Assembly (NCBI GenBank): GCA_902785945.1
Contig: CADAAR010000015.1
Coordinates: forward strand, 1 to 56,118
Reading direction: 5' to 3'
Length of the DNA stretch: 56,118 nt
Origin: an uncultured Prevotellaceae bacterium
Lineage (GTDB): Bacteria; Bacteroidota; Bacteroidia; Bacteroidales; Bacteroidaceae
The notes under the pieces were generated by a model. The model saw only the letters and a list, made by a program, of their open reading frames with translations, was not told where the DNA came from and did not search any database. Positions 43,740 to 50,196 of this stretch are shown here, one piece after another; the first letter of the stretch is position 1, and every line of letters starts with the position of its first letter. Position numbers and translations under genes: made by a program.

Positions 43740-45194
43740 ATGATACAAGACGAGCTGAAATATCGTATTCTGCAGACTTTCGGTTTTACCCCTACACCCG
43801 AGCAGGAGCAGGCCTTAAACGTGTTTTCGCTGTTTATGACCGACAGGGAAGAGCATGTGGTGATGATTCTTCGAGGATCGGCAGGAACGGGTAAGACCAC
43901 GTTGGCAGGCGCTATCGTCAAGGCGATGGCAAGGCTCAGCCAGAAGCTGATGCTGCTGGCACCTACGGGTCGTGCTGCGAAAGTGTTCTCGCTCTATGCA
44001 GGACATGCGGCCTATACCATCCATCGTCGTATCTACCGCCAGAAATCGGCGGGCGACCTCTCAGCGTTCAGTCTGAATGACAATCTGAATAAAGATACCT
44101 TGTTTATTGTTGATGAGGCTTCGATGATTGCCAACGATGCGTATGCAAATGGTGGCGATCCGAGGTGGTCGTTTGGTAGTGGATGTCTGTTGGACGACCT
44201 GATGCAGTTTGTGTATAACGGACAGAATTGCCGTATGTTGCTCATTGGCGACAAGGCGCAGTTGCCACCTGTGGGCGAGGAGGAGAGTCCTGCCTTGTCG
44301 GCATCCTTCCTTCGGGGTTATGGCATGAAGGTCTATGAGTGCGACCTGAATCAGGTGCTCCGTCAGAGTGAGGACTCTGGCATTCTGTGGAATGCCACGA
44401 GGATTCGACAACTCACGGGGACAGGTCCCGTGAGTTTGCCGCAGATCCGATTGAAGGGCTTTGCAGATATCGAAATGGTGCCTGGCAATGAGCTGGTAGA
44501 GTCGTTGGCAAGCAGTTATAGTCGGGTGGGTATGGACGAGACGATGGTCATTACGCGCAGCAACAAACGGGCGAACATCTATAATCAGGGCATCCGCAAT
44601 ATGGTGCTCGACCGCGAGGACGAACTGTGTCGTGGAGACTTGCTGATGATTGTGAAGAACAATTATTTCTGGGTGAAGGAGGATGAACCAGGTCTTGATT
44701 CTCAGTTGGATTTCATTGCCAACGGCGATCGCGCCGTGGTGCAGCGGGTGCGTCATGTACATGAGCTCTATGGCTTCCGTTTTGCTGAGGTCACCATGCT
44801 GTTTCCCGACTACGACGACTATGAGCTAACGGCTATCGTCAACCTTGATACTCTTACCTCTGAGGCGCCTGCGCTCACACGTGAACAGCAGGAACAGCTC
44901 TACAATGCGGTGTTAGAAGACTATAGTGATATTCCCAGACAGGCCGACCGTATCAAGAAAATCAAGGAAGACCGTTATTACAATGCTCTGCAAGTGAAGT
45001 TCGCCTATGCCGTCACCTGTCATAAGGCACAGGGTGGACAATGGGCGCATATCTATCTCGACCAGGGGTATATGACCGATGATATGCTCACCACTGATTA
45101 TATCCATTGGCTCTATACCGCTTTTACGCGTGCTACGGAAAAACTCTATTTAGTGAATTGGCCCAAGACTCAGACGGATGGCACCGTTGAGTGA
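43740..45194 (+). CDS. RecD-like ATP-dependent DNA helicase (AAA_30/UvrD_C_2)
   Basis: A 484-residue superfamily 1B helicase. Walker A LRGSAGTGKTTLAGAI, motif Ia LMLLAPTGRAAKVF, Walker B TLFIVDEASMI, motif III LLIGDKAQLPPVG, motif IV region LNQVLRQSEDSGI, and C-terminal YAVTCHKAQGGQW plus YTAFTRATEKLYLV. It lacks RecD's RecBC-binding N-domain. The role is probably in DNA repair or recombination. The upstream in-frame ATG at 43704 is rejected because the promoter lies after it. Its 3' end overlaps mutY by 25 bp. Confidence 0.92.
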   Translation: MIQDELKYRILQTFGFTPTPEQEQALNVFSLFMTDREEHVVMILRGSAGTGKTTLAGAIVKAMARLSQKLMLLAPTGRAAKVFSLYAGHAAYTIHRRIYRQKSAGDLSAFSLNDNLNKDTLFIVDEASMIANDAYANGGDPRWSFGSGCLLDDLMQFVYNGQNCRMLLIGDKAQLPPVGEEESPALSASFLRGYGMKVYECDLNQVLRQSEDSGILWNATRIRQLTGTGPVSLPQIRLKGFADIEMVPGNELVESLASSYSRVGMDETMVITRSNKRANIYNQGIRNMVLDREDELCRGDLLMIVKNNYFWVKEDEPGLDSQLDFIANGDRAVVQRVRHVHELYGFRFAEVTMLFPDYDDYELTAIVNLDTLTSEAPALTREQQEQLYNAVLEDYSDIPRQADRIKKIKEDRYYNALQVKFAYAVTCHKAQGGQWAHIYLDQGYMTDDMLTTDYIHWLYTAFTRATEKLYLVNWPKTQTDGTVE

Positions 45195-46219
45195 AGCTTG
45201 TTTAGCAGAATATCCACGAGGCGGGGAATGCCGTAGTTATCGATATCCTCTTCTTTAATCCAGATGTAATCCTCCGGCAGTTCCGGCTTTGTTGCTGTCT
45301 CCCAGAGATAAAAATCCGCCGTCAGCACCTGATGCGTCAGCACATGCTTCACTCCCTTCGCCACACAACGGAGTCCCTCTTCCATCTTCCCTCTTCCTTC
45401 TTCCATCTTCCTTCTTCCCTCTTCCATCAACACCGGTTCCCACAGTCCCTGCCAGATGTCACCTTCACCACGACGGTGGATGGCTGTCTCACCCTGACAA
45501 CGTATATATATATAAATAAGGTGACGCGCTTTGATCTTGAGTTTTTTCTCTTTCACAGGTAGCTGACCGACCTTTCCTGTGCGCAAGGCTTCGCACGACT
45601 CCTGTAGCGGACAGACCACGCATTTGGGCGATTGGGGCGTGCATTGGATGGCCCCGAAGTCCATGATGGCCTGGTTATAGAGGCCTGCCGATGCCTCAGG
45701 CAGCAGACTCTGTGCCAAGGCGGCAAACGTCTTCTTTCCCTCTGTGCTGTTAATAGGTGTCTCAATATCAAAATGACGGGCCAGCACCCTGTAGACATTA
45801 CCATCGACCACCGCAGCTGGCAGTCCGAAGGCGATGCTTCCAATGGCAGCTGCTGTATAGTCGCCCACACCCTTCAGTTGCTTGATGGCCTCAATGGTAT
45901 GAGGGAAATGGCCTCGCTCAACGATCTGTCTGGCGGCGTAGTGCAAGTTACGGGCACGGCTGTAATAGCCCAACCCCTGCCATTCTCTGAGCACTTCATC
46001 CTCCGTAGCTGCAGCCAAATCCTCAACTGTGGGCCAACGACGCATGAATCGTTGCCAGTAGTCCCAACCCTGCTTCACCTGTGTCTGTTGGAGAATAATC
46101 TCTGAGAGCCAGATGGGGTAGGGGTCGCTTGTCTCACGCCAGGGCAGTTCGCGACCATAGGTCTCAAACCATTTCAGCAGCGTCTGTGCAAAGCCGTTAA
46201 TCCCGCGATTACTCTCCAT
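45170..46219 (-). CDS. mutY: A/G-specific adenine glycosylase
   Basis: 349 residues. HhH-GPD core: SEIILQQTQV (catalytic Glu), LKGVGDYTAAAIGSIAFG (HhH) and AVVDGNVYRVLARHFD (catalytic Asp). The 4Fe-4S cluster is C-x6-C-x2-C-x5-C (CTPQSPKCVVCPLQESC). The NUDIX-like C-domain recognises 8-oxoG. This domain contains an in-frame run MEEGRRKMEEGRGKMEEG encoded by a seven-copy heptamer array, right after WQGLWEPVL. ATG 46219 is chosen because the longer frame starts upstream of the promoter box. Confidence 0.95.
   Translation of the reverse strand: MESNRGINGFAQTLLKWFETYGRELPWRETSDPYPIWLSEIILQQTQVKQGWDYWQRFMRRWPTVEDLAAATEDEVLREWQGLGYYSRARNLHYAARQIVERGHFPHTIEAIKQLKGVGDYTAAAIGSIAFGLPAAVVDGNVYRVLARHFDIETPINSTEGKKTFAALAQSLLPEASAGLYNQAIMDFGAIQCTPQSPKCVVCPLQESCEALRTGKVGQLPVKEKKLKIKARHLIYIYIRCQGETAIHRRGEGDIWQGLWEPVLMEEGRRKMEEGRGKMEEGLRCVAKGVKHVLTHQVLTADFYLWETATKPELPEDYIWIKEEDIDNYGIPRLVDILLNKLHSTVPSV
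45377..45425. repeat. Seven-copy heptamer array inside mutY
   Basis: CTCTTCC, ATCTTCC, CTCTTCC, TTCTTCC, ATCTTCC, TTCTTCC, CTCTTCC: one variable first base in a perfect 7-bp period. The array is 49 bp, and the frame is open. Confidence 0.95.
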
Positions 46220-46237
46220 TATTCTTTGTTTTGACTG

Positions 46238-46245
46238 CAAAGGTA
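46238..46245 (-). promoter_or_regulatory. -7 box for mutY
   Basis: TACCTTTG on the minus strand, 18 bp before the ATG at 46219. No clear -33 box. Confidence 0.6.
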
Positions 46246-46283
46246 AGCACAAATTAAGAAAAAAAAGCATTGCAGAAGCAAAT

Positions 46284-46311
46284 TCTTCACTATTCACTCT
46301 TCACTTTTCAC
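46284..46311. repeat. Heptamer array between mutY and the small barrel gene
   Basis: TCTTCAC, TATTCAC, TCTTCAC, TTTTCAC, ending 9 bp before the TATCTTTG box at 46321. It mixes the GTGAATA and GTGAAGA classes in one array. Confidence 0.9.
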
Positions 46312-46320
46312 TTTTATTTG

Positions 46321-46328
46321 TATCTTTG
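46321..46328 (+). promoter_or_regulatory. -7 box for the small barrel gene
   Basis: TATCTTTG at 46321-46328, followed by a 45-nt gap to the ATG at 46374. Confidence 0.68.
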
Positions 46329-46373
46329 CAGCGTCAAAGCGACATTATTAATTTTATCATAAATCAAAAAGGT

Positions 46374-46973
46374 ATGAAAAAGTTATTAGTTTCAATCGTT
46401 GCAGCCCTGATGGCTGTTCCTTCGTTCGCTCAGTATTCGAGCGGCGGTTTTGAACTCGACAAGGAGAGTCTGTATTACGGTATCCGTTTTGGTGGAACGC
46501 TCGCTTCTGTCGGTGGTGATGTCTCTGTAGGAACAAAGGTTGGTCTTACATTGGCTGGTGTCATCGGTCTGCGCGTTTCAAGTACTGCTCCTGTCTTCCT
46601 GGAGTCTGGTCTCTATTATACACAGCGTGGTGCCAAGGAGGGTAATATCACGATTACGCATGACAACCTTGAGATTCCCGTTCTGGTGAAGTATGGTTTT
46701 AAGGCTACCGATGAGATTGCCCTGTTGCCGTTCTTCGGACCTTATTTCGCCTATGCTGTAAGCTCTGAGTATAAGTACAAGGGTGAGACGGCGCCTACGG
46801 ACCAGTTCCGCCCGAACCGCAACAACATGGGCTTCAAGTTGGGTTGTGGTGCTGAGTTTAACAAGATCTATGCTGAAGTCGGTTACCAGTTTGGTGTGAC
46901 CAACTTCATGGACAGTGATGACTTCACTGCTCACAACAATGCATTCTTCCTGAACCTCGGTCTGAACTTCTAA
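46374..46973 (+). CDS. Small outer-membrane beta-barrel (porin-family) protein
   Basis: 199 residues from the ATG at 46374, which begins a signal peptide (MKKLLVSIVAALMAVPSFAQ). The mature protein has alternating beta strands typical of OMP_b-brl_2 eight-stranded barrels (YYGIRFGGTLASVGGDV, FLESGLYYTQRG, EIPVLVKYGFKA, LLPFFGPYFAYAV, GFKLGCGAEF) and ends in an aromatic residue (LNLGLNF). Function unknown, commonly structural or adhesive. Confidence 0.9.
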   Translation: MKKLLVSIVAALMAVPSFAQYSSGGFELDKESLYYGIRFGGTLASVGGDVSVGTKVGLTLAGVIGLRVSSTAPVFLESGLYYTQRGAKEGNITITHDNLEIPVLVKYGFKATDEIALLPFFGPYFAYAVSSEYKYKGETAPTDQFRPNRNNMGFKLGCGAEFNKIYAEVGYQFGVTNFMDSDDFTAHNNAFFLNLGLNF

Positions 46974-46980
46974 ACAACAT

Positions 46981-47012
46981 AAATCCCTGCTCAGCCGAGC
47001 GGGGATTTTTTA
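46981..47012 (+). terminator. Terminator of the small barrel gene
   Basis: The hairpin ATCCCTGCTC-AGCC-GAGCGGGGAT is followed by T6. The same design, with one base changed, recurs after nadB at 49952. Confidence 0.88.
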
Positions 47013-47016
47013 TTAC

Positions 47017-48267
47017 TTACGGTTCGCACAACGCTGTGCAGACCTTATCTTGGAACGTCCTTCCGCTGGCGTTGCGAAGTACGCCTTGATTAATGATGGC
47101 GAAGGCCAGACGATGACCGTTGGCGGCGGTGCAGTAGCCTGCGAGCGACGAGATGCCCGTCAGCGTACCCGTCTTCGCCCGCACATTACCATTGGTAAAA
47201 GCTCCCTTCATGCGTTTTTCCAACGTGCCATCGACACCCGCGATGGGCAGGGCGGGATAAAGCATGCCATAAACATTCTGGTTGTGATAGGCAAAACGCA
47301 GCAGACCCACCAGCAGCTCTGCAGAAATATAGTTATAGAGCGACAGTCCGCTACCATCAGCAAACTTATAATCGCCAGGATTCAGACCGATACGCGTAAT
47401 GAGTTTATTGATCCACTGACGGGCGTGAGTGGCAGTGGCATTCTTCACGCCCCCTGAGGCTGCTATCTGATAGAGCACCGATTCGGCATAGAGATTGTCG
47501 CTCTCCTTGAGCATACGCATCAGCACCTGATCCAAGGAGTGGAAACGTGAGCAGAGGTGAATCAGGGGGCGGTTCTTCGTCTTATTATTGGCAATCGCCT
47601 CCTCGTTGTCCACCACTGCAATGCCCCCGTCGCGCAGTTCCTGACGGAAACGCTCCATAAACATGTCTTTCTTTCCGATGAGCAGCGGGGTGAGCGAGGA
47701 ATTGTCGTCATCCCAGCACCAGCCTTCGCCCAGACGGGTATCATCCTTCATCGACGTGTCGGCAATCAGTCGTCCGCAGATGGTGTCGATGCCCAATTTC
47801 TGAAGACTCTCCACAAAGGCGCGCATATCATCGTTGTTGAACCGGGGATCCATGCCGCCCACGCAGTAGAGGTCACCTCGGAGAATGTTATGGTCGATGG
47901 TACCTGTATAGAAAAGCTGCGTGCGGAACTGGTAGCCGCCACCCAGTTTGTCGATGGCAGTGATGGCGGTCACGAGCTTCATGGTCGAGGCAGGACGCAT
48001 GGTCTGTTTCTCTCCCTGGCAATAGATGGCGGAGTCGGCCGTCAGGTCGTAGACCATCAGTCCCAGCTGTGTCTTCTTCAGCAACGGCTCTTTCATGAGA
48101 CGGTCCAGACGTGCCGTGACATTCTCCGGCCATTTCAGCGTGCTGTCGATGGCGATGGTATCGATAACAGCCGTATCGGCGATGGTATATTCCACGGGCG
48201 CAGATATCTGTCCCCATGATCCAGCCGTCAGGCTCAAAATAGCAATGATAAGCAGTATTTTCTTCAT
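47017..48267 (-). CDS. dacB: D-alanyl-D-alanine carboxypeptidase/endopeptidase (PBP4, DacB)
   Basis: A 416-residue S13 penicillin-binding protein with a signal peptide (MKKILLIIAILSLTAGSWG). Active-site motifs: RPASTMKLVTAI (SxxK), KESDNLYAESV (SxN) and VRAKTGTLTG (KTG). It trims or opens peptidoglycan cross-links in the periplasm. ATG 48267 is chosen because the -7 box lies only 8 nt upstream, ruling out the longer frame from 48303. Confidence 0.93.
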   Translation of the reverse strand: MKKILLIIAILSLTAGSWGQISAPVEYTIADTAVIDTIAIDSTLKWPENVTARLDRLMKEPLLKKTQLGLMVYDLTADSAIYCQGEKQTMRPASTMKLVTAITAIDKLGGGYQFRTQLFYTGTIDHNILRGDLYCVGGMDPRFNNDDMRAFVESLQKLGIDTICGRLIADTSMKDDTRLGEGWCWDDDNSSLTPLLIGKKDMFMERFRQELRDGGIAVVDNEEAIANNKTKNRPLIHLCSRFHSLDQVLMRMLKESDNLYAESVLYQIAASGGVKNATATHARQWINKLITRIGLNPGDYKFADGSGLSLYNYISAELLVGLLRFAYHNQNVYGMLYPALPIAGVDGTLEKRMKGAFTNGNVRAKTGTLTGISSLAGYCTAANGHRLAFAIINQGVLRNASGRTFQDKVCTALCEP

Positions 48268-48275
48268 ATCAGCCA

Positions 48276-48283
48276 CAAAGGTA
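48276..48283 (-). promoter_or_regulatory. -7 box for dacB
   Basis: TACCTTTG on the minus strand, 8 nt before the dacB ATG. The heptamer array starts 6 bp upstream of it. Confidence 0.7.
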
Positions 48284-48289
48284 GTAAAT

Positions 48290-48317
48290 TTTTCACTGTT
48301 CACTATTCACTATTCAC
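48290..48317. repeat. Heptamer array between dacB and nadB promoters
   Basis: TTTTCAC, TGTTCAC, TATTCAC, TATTCAC lie between two divergent -7 boxes (48283-48276 and 48328-48335). This is the same geometry as at 43671-43731. Confidence 0.92.
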
Positions 48318-48327
48318 TTTTTTTTTC

Positions 48328-48335
48328 TATCTTTG
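48328..48335 (+). promoter_or_regulatory. -7 box for nadB
   Basis: TATCTTTG at 48328-48335, 22 nt before the nadB ATG at 48358, 10 bp after the heptamer array. Confidence 0.7.
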
Positions 48336-48357
48336 CAGCAGATTATTGATTTTGCTT

Positions 48358-49947
48358 ATGTTATACAAGTATGACTTTCTGATTATCGGTGCAGGCGTGG
48401 CAGGTATGAGCTATGCCCTGAAGGTGGCACGTGCCAAGAAAGGCAAGGTGTGTATGATCTGTAAGACCTCGCTCGACGAGGCGAACACAAGCTTTGCACA
48501 AGGCGGTGTGGCCAGTGTGACAAACATGAAGGTGGACACCTTCGACAAACATATCGCCGATACCATCATTGCAGGTGACTATATCTCCGACCGCAAGGCC
48601 GTGGAACAGGTGGTGCGCCAGGCACCCGCACAGATCCAGGAACTGGTGCAGTGGGGTGTCAACTTCGACAAGAAGGATGACGGCACTTTCGACCTGCATC
48701 GTGAGGGCGGACATTCGGAGTTCCGCATTCTCCACCATGCCGATGATACAGGTGCCGAAATCCAGCGCGGATTGATGGAGGCAGTGCGTAACTGTCCTGA
48801 CATCGATGTAAAGGAGAACCACTTTGCTGTGGAGATTATCACCCAGCACCACCTTGGTGTGCGCGTCACGCGTCGTTCGCCCAATATCCAGTGCTATGGT
48901 GCCTACGTGCTGAACCCCAAGACGCAGAAGGTGGATACCTATCTAAGTAAGATCACCGTCATGTGTACGGGTGGCTGCGGTGCCGTTTATCTCACCACCT
49001 CGAACCCCGTCATCGCCACGGGCGACGGTATTGCGATGGTCTATCGTGCCAAGGGTACGGTGGCCGACATGGAGTTCGTGCAGTTCCACCCCACAGTGCT
49101 GCATAATCCGAAAGAAACGCATCCTGCCTACCTCATTACCGAGGCCATGCGTGGCTATGGCGGTATTCTGAAACTGCCTAATGGTGAGGAGTTTATGCAG
49201 AAGTACGACGAACGCCTCTCGTTGGCCCCTCGTGACATCGTGGCGCGTGCCATCGATAAGGAGATGAAGATTCATGGTATCGACCACGTCTGTCTCGACG
49301 TCACCCATAAAGACCCGGAGGAGACGCGTCATCACTTCCCCAATATCTACCAGAAGTGCCTCTCTATCGGTATCGATATCACCACCGATTATATTCCCGT
49401 GCGTCCTGCGGCCCACTATATGTGCGGTGGTATCAAGGTCGATATCAACGGCCAGAGCAGCATCGAGCGTCTCTACGCCCTTGGCGAATGCTCCTGCACA
49501 GGCTTGCATGGTGGTAACCGTCTGGCGTCGAACTCACTTATCGAGGCGGTGGTCTATGCCGATGCCGCAGCGAAGGACTCACTGGCACATGTCGACCTCT
49601 ATGATTACAACGAGAAGGTGCCGAAGTGGAACGATGAGGGTACGATGACCAACGAAGAGAAGGTGCTGATAACCCAGAGTGTTAAGGAGGTGAATCAGAT
49701 CATGTCGAACTATGTGGGTATCGTACGTTCTGATTTAAGATTACACCGTGCCTGGGACCGTCTCGACATGCTCTACGAGGAGACCGAACGACTCTTCAAG
49801 CGTGTCAAGGCTTCGAAGGATATCTGTGAACTGCGAAACATGATCAACGTGGGCTACCTCATTACCCGTTGGGCCCTCGAGCGCAAGGAGTGTCGCGGCC
49901 TTCACTACACCATCGACTACCCCGTCCACGCCTACGACAAGAAATAA
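48358..49947 (+). CDS. nadB: L-aspartate oxidase
   Basis: A 529-residue FAD enzyme oxidising L-aspartate to iminoaspartate for NAD synthesis. FAD motif YDFLIIGAGVAGMSYALKVA, TSFAQGGVASV, REGGHSEFRILHHADDTG, MEFVQFHPTVL and ARAIDKEM. Late motifs are RPAAHYMCGGIKVDINGQSSIERLYALGECSCTGLHGGNRLASNSL. No nadA or nadC lies in the window. ATG 48358 is the first after the promoter box. Confidence 0.96.
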   Translation: MLYKYDFLIIGAGVAGMSYALKVARAKKGKVCMICKTSLDEANTSFAQGGVASVTNMKVDTFDKHIADTIIAGDYISDRKAVEQVVRQAPAQIQELVQWGVNFDKKDDGTFDLHREGGHSEFRILHHADDTGAEIQRGLMEAVRNCPDIDVKENHFAVEIITQHHLGVRVTRRSPNIQCYGAYVLNPKTQKVDTYLSKITVMCTGGCGAVYLTTSNPVIATGDGIAMVYRAKGTVADMEFVQFHPTVLHNPKETHPAYLITEAMRGYGGILKLPNGEEFMQKYDERLSLAPRDIVARAIDKEMKIHGIDHVCLDVTHKDPEETRHHFPNIYQKCLSIGIDITTDYIPVRPAAHYMCGGIKVDINGQSSIERLYALGECSCTGLHGGNRLASNSLIEAVVYADAAAKDSLAHVDLYDYNEKVPKWNDEGTMTNEEKVLITQSVKEVNQIMSNYVGIVRSDLRLHRAWDRLDMLYEETERLFKRVKASKDICELRNMINVGYLITRWALERKECRGLHYTIDYPVHAYDKK

Positions 49948-49951
49948 ATAA

Positions 49952-49983
49952 AAAATCCCCACTCAGCCGAGCGGGGATTCTTC
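49952..49983 (+). terminator. Terminator after nadB
   Basis: The hairpin AATCCCC-A-CTC-AGCC-GAG-C-GGGGATT has an A-rich left flank and TTCTTT on the right. Close in sequence to the terminator at 46981. Confidence 0.8.
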
Positions 49984-50010
49984 TTTAGAAGAATTTCACG
50001 ACATCACCAA

Positions 50011-50154
50011 ATGGTTTGTGGCGAGCCACCCTTTTTGCCTCCACATTTAAGATTGTTTATGTCTTTTGGTCTTCATCCGTTCGGCCAGCGACCTATGGTT
50101 CCGGGCTTTGCCGGTCAGCGTGTGATGTTCGATTTCGACCTAGCAAGGCCTTAG
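50011..50154 (+). CDS. Small orphan ORF, 47 codons
   Basis: In the 247-bp gap between nadB and the TPR gene, a frame reads MVCGEPPFLPPHLRLF then MSFGLHPFGQRPMVPGF and ends RVMFDFDLARP. The composition (Pro, Gly, Phe, few charges) is unlike random AT-rich intergenic DNA. No family is recognised, and no promoter or ribosome site was identified. It could instead be a conserved intergenic repeat that happens to be open. Confidence 0.3.
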   Translation: MVCGEPPFLPPHLRLFMSFGLHPFGQRPMVPGFAGQRVMFDFDLARP

Positions 50155-50168
50155 GCAGGAAGTGAATG

Positions 50169-50196
50169 AATACACAGTAGGGCCCTACTGTGTATT
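50169..50196. repeat. 28-bp perfect palindrome at the end of the TPR gene
   Basis: AATACACAGTAGGG and its exact reverse complement adjoin with no spacer. The last 2 bp overlap the stop codon of the minus-strand gene. It may act as a terminator-like cruciform, a dimer-binding site or a recombination site. It has no long U tract. Confidence 0.95.

Noticed and set aside
44411-44437. Hairpin AACTCACGGG/CCCGTGAGTT inside the helicase gene
   Set aside because: A perfect 10-bp inverted repeat, but it encodes an ordinary-looking loop and has no heptamers and no second copy in the window. Probably chance.
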